64,000 nucleotides of DNA from Bog-532 sp963732345 (GCA_963732345.1 CAVSZI010000014.1:62001-126000); one strand, 5' to 3'; positions 8,519 to 17,748 are shown, numbered from the stretch's first letter. The notes: generated from the letters alone by a model not told the origin. A program made the numbers and translations.

Positions 8519-9127
8519 ATGGACACTACAGTGAACGTCGCCATCATCTACTACTCGGCTACTGGCAACGTCGCCGACATCGCAAGGGAAATGGCGATGG
8601 CCGCCGAAAAGGCGGGTGCCGAAGTCCGGCTGCGTAAGGTCGCCGAGCTGGCACCGCAGCACGCGATTGACGCCAGGCCCGAATGGCGGGCCAACGTTGC
8701 CGCGACCGCCGATATCCCCGTCGCCGCGACCGAGGACCTCATCTGGGCCGACGCCGTGATCATGGGGACGCCGACCAGCTTCGGCAACGTCTCCTTCCAG
8801 CTCAAGCACTTCATCGACAGTCAGGGCCCGGCCTGGTACAAGGGCCAGCTCGCCGACAAGGTCTACAGCGCCTTTACCTCCACCGCTACCTTGCATGGCG
8901 GCGGCGAGGCCACGCTCCTGGCGCTTACCACCTCCTTCCATCACTTTGGCGGCATCGTCGTCGCGCCCGGCTACACCCACCCCGGCAAATGGGTCGACGG
9001 CAATCCTTACGGCACTTCGCACTGCAGCGTCAATGACACAGTCCCGATCGGCGACGTCGCGATCGAGGCCGCCCGTATCCAGGCGGAGCGGGTAGTGAAG
9101 CTCGCCCGTGCCATTGCGCCCAGATAG
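8519..9127 (+). CDS. WrbA-type flavodoxin-fold NAD(P)H:quinone oxidoreductase
   Basis: This 202-aa flavoprotein begins with the FMN-phosphate loop YYSATGNVADIA at residues about 11-22. It carries the WrbA-like segments MGTPTSFGNVSFQLKHFID (about 81-99), FTSTATLHGGGEATLL and PGYTHPG. WrbA enzymes perform two-electron reduction of quinones with NAD(P)H. Within a phenazine operon, a plausible role is reduction of a phenazine intermediate or detoxification of redox-active product; this is inference from context. A strong AGGAGGG precedes the ATG. It lies between phzG and the carboxylate-reducing pair. Confidence 0.85.
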   Translation: MDTTVNVAIIYYSATGNVADIAREMAMAAEKAGAEVRLRKVAELAPQHAIDARPEWRANVAATADIPVAATEDLIWADAVIMGTPTSFGNVSFQLKHFIDSQGPAWYKGQLADKVYSAFTSTATLHGGGEATLLALTTSFHHFGGIVVAPGYTHPGKWVDGNPYGTSHCSVNDTVPIGDVAIEAARIQAERVVKLARAIAPR

Positions 9128-9164
9128 GAACGTCCCGCCGCTTATTTACCGATAGGAAGACATA

Positions 9165-10265
9165 ATGCATTTCGCTGCTGAACAAATTCTGGACCTGCCA
9201 TTCGACGCCCAGCCCGATCCGGACGAGTTCATCCGCGCCGCCATGGAGTGGCACTTCAATCCGGAGACGGGCTGCCCTTTCTGGCTGAATCGGGCCAAGA
9301 CCCTCGACTTCGATCCGCGGACCGATATCAGGACGCACGAGGACCTCCGGCTGTTCCCGTACGCGGCGGCCGAGCTTCGCAACGCCCGGGGGGAGGACCT
9401 CATCCCCCAGGGCTACGGGAAGCAGCCAGATGTGATCGGGTTCTACGAGAGCGGCGGTACCACCGGTACTCCGAAGCGGATCGTTCTGATGCGGGACTGG
9501 AGGGACCGCATGGTGAGCTGGAGCAACGCGAACCTCGACCGTCACGGTGTACCGCGCGGGGTGAACTGGCTGGGAGTCATCCCCACCGGGCCGCACGTCG
9601 TGGGTGCGCTGTTCCAGCAGCACGCCGTGACGCACGGTTCCCACGGCTTCACGATCGATCTCGACCCGCGCTGGGTCAAGCGGCTCATCTCCGAGAACCG
9701 GCGGGAGGAGGCCGACGCCTACGCCGGGCACCTCATCACCCAGGCCGCCGACGTGCTGCGGACACAGGACATCGGTGTTCTCACCATCACGCCACCGCTT
9801 CTGGAGCGGCTGTCCAGGCAGGACGAGCTGGTCGGTCTCCTGAACGAGAAGGTGAAGTGCGTCCGATGGGGAGGAACCCAGATGGACCCCGACTCCCGGC
9901 ATCTCTACAAGACCGAGGTCTTCCCTGGGATCTTGCTGTGCGGCGAGTACGGAAGCACCATGATCATTGGAGTCGCGGGCGAACGGCCTGGACTGGCCAG
10001 TGGCGATCCCTGCATCTTCGACTCGTACTCGCCCTATGTGACTTTTGCGGTCGTCGATCCGCACACCCTTGAGACGGTTCCGTACGGCGAGCGGGGCCAG
10101 GTGCTGGTCAACCACGTCAGTAAGTCCTTCCTGCTGCCCAGTAACCTCGAACGCGATCTCGCCACCCGGGTCCCGGCGCCCGAGGGTCAAGCCGGGGATT
10201 CGGTCGCTGACATCGCCCCGGTCGCCATGTTCGAGGATGAGGTCGTCATCGAGGGGGTGTACTGA
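9165..10265 (+). CDS. EhpF-like adenylating enzyme (phenazine carboxylate activation)
   Basis: This 366-aa protein belongs to the short ANL-type adenylating enzymes. The phosphate-binding motif YESGGTTGTPKR is at about residues 87-98, and later motifs CGEYGSTMI and YGERGQVLVN fit an AMP-forming domain without the full C-terminal subdomain. Size and neighbours match EhpF of the Pantoea agglomerans griseoluteic-acid cluster, which activates phenazine-1,6-dicarboxylate as an acyl-adenylate. The ribosome binding site is AGGAAG. Its stop codon overlaps the start of the following aldehyde dehydrogenase by one base. The assignment to EhpF is from remembered family features plus gene order. Confidence 0.82.
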   Translation: MHFAAEQILDLPFDAQPDPDEFIRAAMEWHFNPETGCPFWLNRAKTLDFDPRTDIRTHEDLRLFPYAAAELRNARGEDLIPQGYGKQPDVIGFYESGGTTGTPKRIVLMRDWRDRMVSWSNANLDRHGVPRGVNWLGVIPTGPHVVGALFQQHAVTHGSHGFTIDLDPRWVKRLISENRREEADAYAGHLITQAADVLRTQDIGVLTITPPLLERLSRQDELVGLLNEKVKCVRWGGTQMDPDSRHLYKTEVFPGILLCGEYGSTMIIGVAGERPGLASGDPCIFDSYSPYVTFAVVDPHTLETVPYGERGQVLVNHVSKSFLLPSNLERDLATRVPAPEGQAGDSVADIAPVAMFEDEVVIEGVY

Positions 10266-11644
10266 TGGCCGACCTCGCCGCGCTCGGTGCCACGGGCGCG
10301 TTCCACGCCGAGAACAGGCAAACGATCGCCGATGTGGCGGGCGCCGGTGTCGCGGAACTGAGCCTCGTCCCCCCGCTATACGTCAACCGCACCATGGCGG
10401 CGCTGCGCCGGGCCGGCCGCGTGCCGGTCGACGACCGGATCGGCCTGATGATCCGAGCGGCCACGCTCTTCGCGACTGCGACGCTCAGCGGCCAGTCAGT
10501 TGAGGAGTACCAGCACGCCGTCAGCCGGGTGGGCGGGGTGCCGATCTCCGCGGTCCGGGCGGCGACCGCGACGGTCGCCGAGCGGGTATCGAAAGCTCAC
10601 CACAGCGTCCAGTGCGCGCGCCCCGAGGGGGCGGCCAGCGACTGGCGCGATCCGCTGACGCGGACCGGGCGCGCCGTATGGGCGCGGCGCGGGGAGGTGT
10701 TCGCCGTCCATGCCGCGGGCAACCATCCCGGCGCCCACAGCATCTGGCCGGAAGCGCTGGCGCTGGGCTACCGTGTCGCCGTCCGCCCCTCGCGCCGCGA
10801 TCCCTTCACCCCGCACCGGCTGGTGACGGCGCTCCGCGGCGCGGGATTCGCCGACGATCAGGTAGCGCTTCTGCCCACCGACCACACGGGCGCGGATGCC
10901 ATCCTCCGCGGCGCCGACCTGGGGATGGTTTACGGCGGTGAGGAGGTGGTCGCCAAGTATGGCAAGGACCCGGCGGTGCTGCTTCAGGGACCGGGCCGAT
11001 CGAAGATCCTCATCACGGCCGACGTGGACTGGCGCGACCATCTGGATGTGATCACCGAGTCGGTCAGCGACCACGGCGGTACCGGCTGTGTGAACACCAC
11101 GGCCGTATTCGTGCAGGGCGACCCGGCTCCGCTCGCCGAGGCCATCGCCGAACGGCTGTCCACGATGCCCAGCCTGCCACCCGAAGATGACAAGGCCGTT
11201 CTTCCCGTCCAGCCGGTCGCGGCCGCTCGGGCGATCGAAACATACCTGCTGCGGAAGTCGGCGGCCGCCCGGCCCTGGCTCGGCGGAGATGGCATCGTCG
11301 ACGAACTCGGCGACGGTAGCGCCGTGCTGCGGCCGGCCGTCCACCAACTCGACCACCCAGCCGCCCCGCAGGCGGGTATCGAACTACCCTTCCCGTGCGT
11401 GTGGATCGCCCCATGGGCACCTGAGGCTGGTACCGGACCGCTGAAGAACACGCTGGTGCTCACCGCGATGACCCACGACACCCAGCTCGTCGACCGCTTG
11501 CTGGACGAGCCGACCATCAGGAATCTGTACCTGGGCGACCAGCACACCTACTGGATGGATCCCGCAGTGCCGCACGACGGCTACCTGGCCGACTTCCTCA
11601 TGCGGAACAAAGGCGTCATCCGGAATACGGGGCTGTCCATGTAA
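10265..11644 (+). CDS. EhpG-like acyl reductase / aldehyde dehydrogenase-fold protein
   Basis: This 459-aa aldehyde-dehydrogenase-superfamily protein resembles acyl-reductases of the LuxC/EhpG kind. It has AAGNHPGAHSIWPEALALG at about residues 152-170, a KILITADVDW segment, and the catalytic-Cys region DHGGTGCVNTTAVFV near 280. Together with the upstream adenylating enzyme it should reduce an activated phenazine carboxylate to the aldehyde, as proposed for EhpF/EhpG en route to griseoluteic-type phenazines. Expected product: a 6-formyl-phenazine-1-carboxylate. It is the last gene of the main operon, and no further tailoring enzyme follows directly. Confidence 0.82.
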   Translation: MADLAALGATGAFHAENRQTIADVAGAGVAELSLVPPLYVNRTMAALRRAGRVPVDDRIGLMIRAATLFATATLSGQSVEEYQHAVSRVGGVPISAVRAATATVAERVSKAHHSVQCARPEGAASDWRDPLTRTGRAVWARRGEVFAVHAAGNHPGAHSIWPEALALGYRVAVRPSRRDPFTPHRLVTALRGAGFADDQVALLPTDHTGADAILRGADLGMVYGGEEVVAKYGKDPAVLLQGPGRSKILITADVDWRDHLDVITESVSDHGGTGCVNTTAVFVQGDPAPLAEAIAERLSTMPSLPPEDDKAVLPVQPVAAARAIETYLLRKSAAARPWLGGDGIVDELGDGSAVLRPAVHQLDHPAAPQAGIELPFPCVWIAPWAPEAGTGPLKNTLVLTAMTHDTQLVDRLLDEPTIRNLYLGDQHTYWMDPAVPHDGYLADFLMRNKGVIRNTGLSM

Positions 11645-12063
11645 GTGCAGTGCACTCCCTGACTGAACCGGACGGCTGCGTCCGGCGCCCCCGCCGGCCC
11701 GGGGTCCGCCTCGCAGGCTCGCGCCCTTGACCGGCTCCTCCCCTGTGGCCAGCTCATACTCAGCTCATCGCGATCTTCACCAGCGCGCCGATCGTTGCGC
11801 TGACGTCCTGCCGGTCGCGGTGGTGTGCACAGCAAAGAGCGCCAGCGAGTTCCGCTGGCGCTCGTCGCCGGTACCGCGGGCCACGGGTCGAGACCGACCC
11901 AGGTCGCGCCGAGGTCTACGCACGACTCCGGGCGTCGGCCAGGCCGACCGCAGCCGGTCCGGCCTGGCCTCACACCCCGCTGCTTGCTCGCGTCCCAGCG
12001 CGGCAAGCTTCGTCAGCGGCGGCCTGCGTGCGGCTGCGGTGAGCGATGCAGGGCCGCCTCCCG
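11645..12063. terminator. Convergent intergenic region with strong hairpin
   Basis: These 419 bp lie between the operon end and the convergent SnoaL-like gene. A perfect 10-bp stem GAGCGCCAGC/GCTGGCGCTC with a 7-nt loop lies near 11839-11865 and probably acts as a bidirectional terminator. The rest has no convincing coding frame. The - strand shows short protein-like stretches (for example one ending ATIGALVKIAMS) that may be remains of a lost gene. Confidence 0.5.
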
Positions 12064-12417
12064 CTATGCGAAGACAGGTGCGAGATCGATAAAAATGCGG
12101 TAGTCGTCGAGCAGTTCGGCGCCGCGGCGGTAGATGCTCACGGCGGGAACGGTGACGAGGCGCTCATCGAGCCGCGTATAGGTCACCTCCGACTCGATGA
12201 TCGTGGTGTCGCCTTCCTCCCATTGACGGACGGTGCTGTGCCTGAGCGCCTTGATCGTTTTGAAGAAGCCGCTCATGCCGGCTTCGATCGCGGCGCGGCC
12301 GGTGATGGGCTCCTGGCTCCCGATTCGGAACCGGCAGTCTTCCGAAAGGTGGGACGCGAACGCGTGCGCATCCATGCGATCTATATCGGCGAACAGATCG
12401 GCTGTAACGGTAGTCAT
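12064..12417 (-). CDS. SnoaL-like / NTF2-fold protein
   Basis: This 117-aa protein has the SnoaL/nuclear-transport-factor-2-like pattern: an N-terminal helix (LFADIDRMDAHAFASHLSEDCRF), the GSQEPITGRAAIEAGMSGFF segment, and beta strands ending in DYRIFIDLAPVF. Members are polyketide cyclases, isomerases or small binding proteins, so the exact activity is unknown. It is divergent from the duplicated phz leader, just as the MFS gene is divergent from the original one, which suggests co-regulation with the phenazine genes. A GGAG-type site precedes the ATG. Confidence 0.75.
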   Translation of the reverse strand: MTTVTADLFADIDRMDAHAFASHLSEDCRFRIGSQEPITGRAAIEAGMSGFFKTIKALRHSTVRQWEEGDTTIIESEVTYTRLDERLVTVPAVSIYRRGAELLDDYRIFIDLAPVFA

Positions 12418-13007
12418 GCTGCTCCTTTTGCGGTGGGTGGGTGGGCAGTCGCCCTCGGTGGATAAGCGGCTGGTGTGGCCAATTTAGGGCGGCAGGCGGT
12501 CTGGGTACCATTCATGGCGCAGCATTGACGGACTCGTTCCACCGGCGGTGGTCAATGTGGTGGATATTCACGCCCGCGCGGGGCAAATGGCCCCATCCAG
12601 TCGCCGACCCGCAGTACGCGCGTCCTGGCCAGATAACCCGCCCCTGCCGGCCTGCCGGTCCGCTGGCAGCCGTAAGACCAGCCCCCGCGGGTCACGCGTT
12701 CCTGCCGTCGGCCCGCTCCGTCGGGAATGAATGAAAACCTTCCGGCGGCGGGGTGATCTCCGTGCGAATCCATCGGCCGGCGATGTCCTATTGGAATTTT
12801 TCGGCCAGACGCTGACGGTAACTTCCCGCATGGCTTCTCTCTCGCGCAGAATCATCCTCACATACCCCGCCGGGTGCGGGCGCAGCTTCATTGGGGGGGC
12901 TGCGCGAGTCACCTGGTCCGGTCCGCTGGTCACGGCCTGCTTGGCGTGCCATACCCCCTGAACGGCCCGCAGTGACTCCACCGGAATTCGGCAATAAGGG
13001 AGACGTA
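12418..13007. promoter_or_regulatory. Second divergent promoter and duplicated phz leader
   Basis: This is the intergenic region between the SnoaL-like gene and the acetyltransferase. The left part is a diverged relative of the region upstream of phzB, with conserved blocks TTGACGGACTCGTTCCA (about 12525-12541) and GGTGGATATTCACG (12559-12572). From 12661 onward it is almost identical to the phzB leader, including the 7-bp leader hairpin and the AAGGGAG ribosome binding site. It therefore should place the acetyltransferase under phz-type control. Confidence 0.6.
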
Positions 13008-13075
13008 ATGCCTCACACCACCCACACCCTCACGGGGCTCCAAGACGACACGGAACTGCGCGCGAGCAACCGCGC
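12661..13075 (+). repeat. Direct repeat copy 2: phz leader and phzB N-terminus
   Basis: These 415 bp are almost identical to 2040-2458. The repeat includes the leader, ribosome binding site, ATG and the first 22 codons of phzB, then ends at 13075. From there the sequence becomes the acetyltransferase coding region. The breakpoint lies inside a reading frame and the frame is preserved. Confidence 0.93.
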
Positions 13076-13925
13076 CAATCAACCGCCGTCGCGTCGCGAT
13101 CTGGCAGCGGAGACGGAGCGCGCGATTCGTGTAGTTACCGTAGCTCAGCAGCCAGACCTGCAAGAGGTCCTTCTCGACGCAGATCGGGCCGCCTATCCGC
13201 CATTCCTGATGCATAGCGCGTTCGCTGACTTGTGGCCAGCCATCTACGAGGAGTTTCCCGAGTACCAGTTTGCCCTCGTTGACTCGCAGCAGGACACCGT
13301 ACTCGCCCATGGCAACAGCGTGCCGTTCTGCTGGGACGGCCGGGTTGCGTCCTTGCCGGAGAGTGCCACGGCGCTTGCCGGGCTCGCGCGGGCTGGCCGG
13401 CACGACGGCATGACCGCGACGGCGCTTGGAGCCTTGCAGGCGGTCGTTCACGTGGAACATCAAGGGCAGGGGCTGAGCCGGCGGGTACTGGAGACCATGG
13501 CCGCGCTGGCAGACCGGTGGCACCTCGCCGATCTCTTTGCGCCGATCCGGCCGAGCGACAAAGCGCGCTATCCGTTGATCGACATGGAATCGTACGCCGG
13601 CTGGCAGCGAAAGGACGGCTTGCCGCTGGATCCCTGGGTGCGCGGGCATCACGTATTGGGTGCCAAACCGGTGAGCGTGCCGCAAGCGTGGGCGGTCGTC
13701 ACGGGCTCCTGTGCGCAATGGGAGGACTGGACGGGTATGCCTCTCCCGCAAACCGGGGCGTACGTGATTCCTGGCGGTCTGGTCCCCGTTCGCATCGATG
13801 TGGAGGCGGATTGTGGGCGCTATGAAGAGCCGCATGTCTGGATGCACTACCGCATCAGCACGGTCTCGCCGGAGGAAAGCACGTCCCGGCGCGCGGGATC
13901 CTCGTCCGGATCATGGAAGAACTAA
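13008..13925 (+). CDS. GNAT-family N-acetyltransferase with a captured PhzB N-terminus
   Basis: This 305-aa protein has first ~23 residues identical to those of PhzB, after which a GNAT-type acetyltransferase starts (about residues 35-300). Its hallmark is the acetyl-CoA-binding HVEHQGQGLSRRVLETMA near 150-168, followed by LFAPIRPSDKARYPL, MESYAGWQRKDGLPLDPW and a C-terminal PHVWMHYRI. The fusion is in frame, so transcription and translation signals are those of phzB. A role in acetylating a phenazine intermediate or in self-resistance is possible but unproven. The PhzB-derived leader peptide is not known in ordinary members of this family. Confidence 0.85.
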   Translation: MPHTTHTLTGLQDDTELRASNRANQPPSRRDLAAETERAIRVVTVAQQPDLQEVLLDADRAAYPPFLMHSAFADLWPAIYEEFPEYQFALVDSQQDTVLAHGNSVPFCWDGRVASLPESATALAGLARAGRHDGMTATALGALQAVVHVEHQGQGLSRRVLETMAALADRWHLADLFAPIRPSDKARYPLIDMESYAGWQRKDGLPLDPWVRGHHVLGAKPVSVPQAWAVVTGSCAQWEDWTGMPLPQTGAYVIPGGLVPVRIDVEADCGRYEEPHVWMHYRISTVSPEESTSRRAGSSSGSWKN

Positions 13926-13986
13926 GCCGCGACCGCGCATGTTACGAGCCAACTGTGCCACGGCTCCAAATTGAAGGCAGGGTTAC

Positions 13987-15600
13987 GTGACGACCACAGA
14001 ACCAGCGCTCGTCGACGGGTTCGAAGAGCAGTATTCCGGTCCGTCAGCGGTGGTGCCATCGCGGGGACGGGCCGAGGAACTGGCGGGTTTGCGCCGGTCG
14101 ATGAGGCAGGGGGACGCGGCCGCGACGGAACGCCAGCACCAGAAAGGCAAGCTGACGGCGCGCGAGCGCATCAAGCTGTTGCTGGATGAGGAGTCGTTCC
14201 ATGAGGTCGAGCCGTTCCGCCGGCACCGGGCCGCCGGGTTCGGGCTGGAGAACAACAAGCCGCATACCGATGGCGTGATCACCGGCTGGGGCACGGTGTT
14301 CGGGCGGACGGTTTTCGTCTACGCCCATGACTTCCGGATCTTCGGTGGCGCGCTGGGCGAGGCCCACGCCGAGAAGATCCACAAGGTCATGGACATGGCA
14401 CTGGCCGCTGGTGCGCCGATCGTCAGCCTGAACGACGGGGCGGGAGCGCGTATCCAGGAAGGCGTGACCGCACTGGCCGGTTACGGCGGGATCTTCCGCC
14501 GGTCCGTCGCCTGCTCGGGGGTCATCCCGCAGATCTCGGTGATGGCCGGTCCCTGCGCGGGCGGCGCAGCGTACGCGCCGGCGCTGACCGACTTCGTGTT
14601 CATGGTCCGCGACATCTCACAGATGTTCATCACCGGACCGGATGTCATCCAGGCCGTGACCGGCGAGATCGTCACCCACAATGAGCTGGGTGGCGCGGAC
14701 GTGCACGCCGCGAACTCGGGCGTCGCGCATTTTGCCTACGACGACGAGCAGACCTGCCTTGAAGACGTCAGGTACCTGATCTCACTGCTGCCCTCGAACA
14801 ACAACGAGCGCCCCCCAGAGAGCAAACCCGCGCGCCCCGTCGAGCGGACCTGTGAGAGGCTGCTCGACCTGGTACCGGCCGACCCGGCACAGCCCCATGA
14901 CATGCTGGCCGTGATCGAGGAGCTTGTCGATGACGGCGAGTACCTGGAAGTCCACGAGAACTGGGCCGGTTCGGTGATCTGCGTGCTCGCCCGGATCGAT
15001 GGGCACGTCGTGGGAATCGTCGCCAACCAGCCCTGCGTCATGGCCGGGGTCCTGGACATCCACTCCTCCGAGAAGGCCGCCGCGTTCGTCTCGACCTGCG
15101 ATTCGTTCAACATCCCGCTGGTCACCCTCGTGGACGTGCCGGGGTTCCTGCCCGGGGTGGACCAGGAGCACGGCGGGATCATCCGCCACGGAGCGAAGCT
15201 GCTCTACGCCTACTGCAACGCGACGGTGCCGCGCATCCAGGTCATCGTGCGCAAGGCCTACGGCGGCGCGTACATCGTCATGGATTCCCGCTCGATCGGC
15301 GCGGACCTGTCGTACGCCTGGCCCGCCAACGAGATCGCGGTTATGGGCGCCGAAGGCGCGGCTAACGTCATCTTCCGCCGTGAGATCGCCGCGTCCGCCG
15401 ACCCCGACAGGACGCGCGCCATGAGGATCGACATGTACCGGGAGAAGTTGATGCACCCGTACTACTCGGCCGAGCGTGGTCTCGTGGACGACATTATTGA
15501 CCCGCGCGAGACCCGGTACCTGCTGGCCCAGGCGCTGCGGATGCTCCATGCGAAGGCCGCGCCCCTGCCCCGGCGCAAGCACGGGAACGTGCCGACGTGA
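13987..15600 (+). CDS. pccB: Acyl-CoA carboxylase carboxyltransferase (beta) subunit
   Basis: This 537-aa biotin-dependent carboxyltransferase is of the PccB/AccD type found in actinomycetes. It transfers CO2 from carboxybiotin to acetyl-, propionyl- or longer acyl-CoA. The two crotonase-fold halves are clear: DGAGARIQEGVTALAGYGGI near 154 and MAGPCAGGAAYAPALTDF near 182 in the N-half. The C-half has DVPGFLPGVDQEHGGIIRHGAKLLYAY near 380 and KAYGGAYIVMDSR near 425. The start is GTG after GAAGGCAGGG. It overlaps the epsilon subunit gene by 4 bp. The partner biotin-carrying alpha subunit is not in the window. A link to phenazine synthesis is not evident. Confidence 0.95.
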   Translation: MTTTEPALVDGFEEQYSGPSAVVPSRGRAEELAGLRRSMRQGDAAATERQHQKGKLTARERIKLLLDEESFHEVEPFRRHRAAGFGLENNKPHTDGVITGWGTVFGRTVFVYAHDFRIFGGALGEAHAEKIHKVMDMALAAGAPIVSLNDGAGARIQEGVTALAGYGGIFRRSVACSGVIPQISVMAGPCAGGAAYAPALTDFVFMVRDISQMFITGPDVIQAVTGEIVTHNELGGADVHAANSGVAHFAYDDEQTCLEDVRYLISLLPSNNNERPPESKPARPVERTCERLLDLVPADPAQPHDMLAVIEELVDDGEYLEVHENWAGSVICVLARIDGHVVGIVANQPCVMAGVLDIHSSEKAAAFVSTCDSFNIPLVTLVDVPGFLPGVDQEHGGIIRHGAKLLYAYCNATVPRIQVIVRKAYGGAYIVMDSRSIGADLSYAWPANEIAVMGAEGAANVIFRREIAASADPDRTRAMRIDMYREKLMHPYYSAERGLVDDIIDPRETRYLLAQALRMLHAKAAPLPRRKHGNVPT

Positions 15601-15800
15601 GCGAGCCGATCCGCGTCATACGCGGCCAGCCCTCGGAATACGAGCTCGCCGCGCTGGTCAGCGTGTTGCTGATCCTCAGGGGCGAACATCCCCCGATGGA
15701 TGATTCCGCGCGCGAATCCCCGCCCCCATGGAATCGCGGCCGCGCGTACGAGGCACCTGGCGCGTGGTCCAGTAGGAGCACTCAGTCGACGTGTCGCTGA
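15597..15800 (+). CDS. Acyl-CoA carboxylase epsilon subunit
   Basis: This 67-aa protein starts with the AccE/PccE signature IRVIRGQPSEYELAALVSVL and ends with PGAWSSR, preceded by a WNRGR segment. These small subunits, known from actinomycete acyl-CoA carboxylases, stabilise the alpha/beta complex. The gene is directly coupled to the beta-subunit gene (ATG within its stop region). The middle is somewhat Pro/Ser-rich and variable, which is normal for the family. Confidence 0.9.
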   Translation: MSEPIRVIRGQPSEYELAALVSVLLILRGEHPPMDDSARESPPPWNRGRAYEAPGAWSSRSTQSTCR

Positions 15801-16025
15801 CAGGCGAGATTCAGACGAGTGAACCAGACCGCCGCCTATGTGGCGGTCCGGGGTCAGCGCAGCCTGTCGAGGAGTTCTCGCCCGTTCCAGCAGCTGACGG
15901 CCCAGGGCTTCCAGTGAGAACCTCTGTGCATGTCCTGCGGCGCATCCGGTCTGTCCCGGGGCGGTGACCGCACCAGGAGAGCAGCGGCCCTGGCCGCCCG
16001 GCGCATCCGCTCACCGCGATCAGCA

Positions 16026-16745
16026 TCATCTATCGGCCTGAGCCTGCCGGATGGCCGTCTCGTTCGCAACGCTGCGTGATTGCCCCAGCGGAAGAGCGAG
16101 GCGCGCCTGCGATTGAACGGCACGCCAGCTTCGTTCCCACTGCTCGTCATGCGGCGTGGCGAACGCGAACCTGCGCAGCAGCCCGGCCAGCGACCGCTCG
16201 AGCTCGCGATCCACGGCCACTCGCGACCGCTCCGCCTCATAGGTGGCCACGTCCACCCAGTCGGCCGGACCCTAGAAGCACACATCGATGCATGGCTGCG
16301 GAGCATCGACGCCTCCGCAATCCTGGCAGCGCCAGACGGTCACCGACTCCGCGGGTGCAGGCAGCTCCTCATCGCGGGCCCCGGCCGCGGGCCCGGAGTC
16401 CCGCAGCGCCGAACGCGCCGGCGGCTGAAGCGCCTCGTACGCGGCCCGCCACCGGCCCGGGCTTGGTTGTGTGCGGGCCAGTTGCCCGGCGACACCCCGG
16501 AACCCCTCGATGCGAACACGGCAGGCCGCCGCGACCGCCGTCAGCTCGTCGTAATCGCTGCCCCTGACAAGCTCGACCCTGCGCTCGCAGCAGGCCCCTT
16601 GCAGCTTTCATACTGCTGCATCGTCCCGCAGCCGATGCACCCCGGAATCGCCAGGCGCGGCTGTACGGGCGCCTCGTCGGCTGCCCAGTCCGGAAGTCCA
16701 GGGTGGGGATCCGGCGCCGCTCCTCGGCGAGCCTCAGACCGGGTA
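16026..16745 (-). pseudogene. Decayed gene for a Cys-rich protein (frameshift plus stop)
   Basis: Reading the - strand, a protein-like frame starts near 16745, contains IPGCIGCGTMQQYESCKG, shifts frame near 16600, and continues with CCERRVELVRGSDYDELTAV. It then reaches VWRCQDCGGVDAPQPCIDVCF, followed by an in-frame TAG near 16274. It continues in the same frame as GPADWVDVATYEAER to a stop at 16026. The pieces together make about 230 residues with CxxC and CxxxC clusters that could bind a metal or Fe-S centre. I do not recognise the family. Codon bias in all pieces is normal, so decay looks recent, or one of the lesions is a sequencing error. Confidence 0.6.
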
Positions 16746-17675
16746 GGTTATGCCGGTCAGCCGTTCGGACTCGGCCCACAGGCGGCGCTGCAGGTCCGCG
16801 TCGAAGGAACGGGTGGACGACCGGCCGCGCTCTGGGTAGCCGGTCATTCCGGTGCGGCCACCCGGGCCGTAATACTCCCCGCCGCGGGCTTCCGGATCGG
16901 TGGCCGCGCGCAGCATCGGCAGCGCGCCCATCGCGGCGCTCTGCGCGAACAGCGGCTCGACGAGCAGCGCGCCAAGCCGCGTGGGCAGCGGCAGGTTCCG
17001 CGACAGCTCGGTGCGCGCGTACCCGGGATCGGCCGCCAGCGCCACCGTGGCCGCCCCCGCCTGCACCAGCCGGCGCTGCAGCTCGTAGGTGAACAGCAGG
17101 TTGGCCAGCTTGGACCGGCGGTAGGCGGCCGAGCGCCGGTACCCGTGCTCGAGGGACAGGTTGCCGAAGTCGATCCGGCCCCGGCGGTGCAGAGAACTGC
17201 TCACCGTCACCACGCGGGAGCCGGGCACGGTGAGCATGCGGTCCAGGAGCAGGCCGGTCAGCGCGAACGGGCCGAGGTGGTTCACGCCGAGCTGCTGCTC
17301 GAAGCCGTCCTCCGTCCGGCCGTAGGGCGTCATCATCACCCCGGCGTTGTTGATCAGCAGGTCGATGTGCTCGTAGGCGTCCCGCAGCGCGTGGGCGGCA
17401 GCCCGGATCGAGGCCAGGGAGGCCAGGTCCAGATGCGCCGCGGTCACGCTGGCCTCCGGTGAGGCGATGAGGATCCGGTCCGCCGCGGTCTCGGCCTTGG
17501 CCATGTCGCGGCACGCGAGCACCACCGTGGCACCGTGCGCCGCGAGTACCTGGGCGGCCTGGAACCCGATTCCGGTGTTGGAACCGGTGACCACGGCGAT
17601 CCGGCCCGTCTGGGGCGGTACGTCGGCCGCGGTCCACCGGCCCGCCTGCCTGCTCAGCTGAGATGCCTGGCTCAT
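16734..17675 (-). CDS. Short-chain dehydrogenase/reductase (retinol dehydrogenase-like)
   Basis: This 313-aa Rossmann-fold oxidoreductase has the cofactor loop TGSNTGIGFQ at about residues 26-35, LINNAGVM near 104 and the catalytic YRRSKLANLLF near 178-188. The extended C-terminal region fits the retinol-dehydrogenase/protochlorophyllide-reductase-like SDR group, NADP(H)-dependent. The substrate is unknown. The chosen ATG at 17675 is followed by MSQASQLSRQAGRW, a normal start for this group; an upstream in-frame extension to 17816 would run into kamA and lacks support. It lies 73 bp after kamA and may be co-transcribed with it. Confidence 0.85.
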   Translation of the reverse strand: MSQASQLSRQAGRWTAADVPPQTGRIAVVTGSNTGIGFQAAQVLAAHGATVVLACRDMAKAETAADRILIASPEASVTAAHLDLASLASIRAAAHALRDAYEHIDLLINNAGVMMTPYGRTEDGFEQQLGVNHLGPFALTGLLLDRMLTVPGSRVVTVSSSLHRRGRIDFGNLSLEHGYRRSAAYRRSKLANLLFTYELQRRLVQAGAATVALAADPGYARTELSRNLPLPTRLGALLVEPLFAQSAAMGALPMLRAATDPEARGGEYYGPGGRTGMTGYPERGRSSTRSFDADLQRRLWAESERLTGITYPV

Positions 17676-17748
17676 GCCCGCTATCTGCCCGCTCCCGGCC
17701 CGGTTAGGCCCCATGAGGCCCGCCTGGCCGGCTATCGGCCCAGTTGAC

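Noticed and set aside
13987..15800. Acyl-CoA carboxylase genes as part of phenazine biosynthesis
   Set aside because: They lie downstream on the same strand but have their own start signals and no evident step in phenazine formation, so I treat them as separate.
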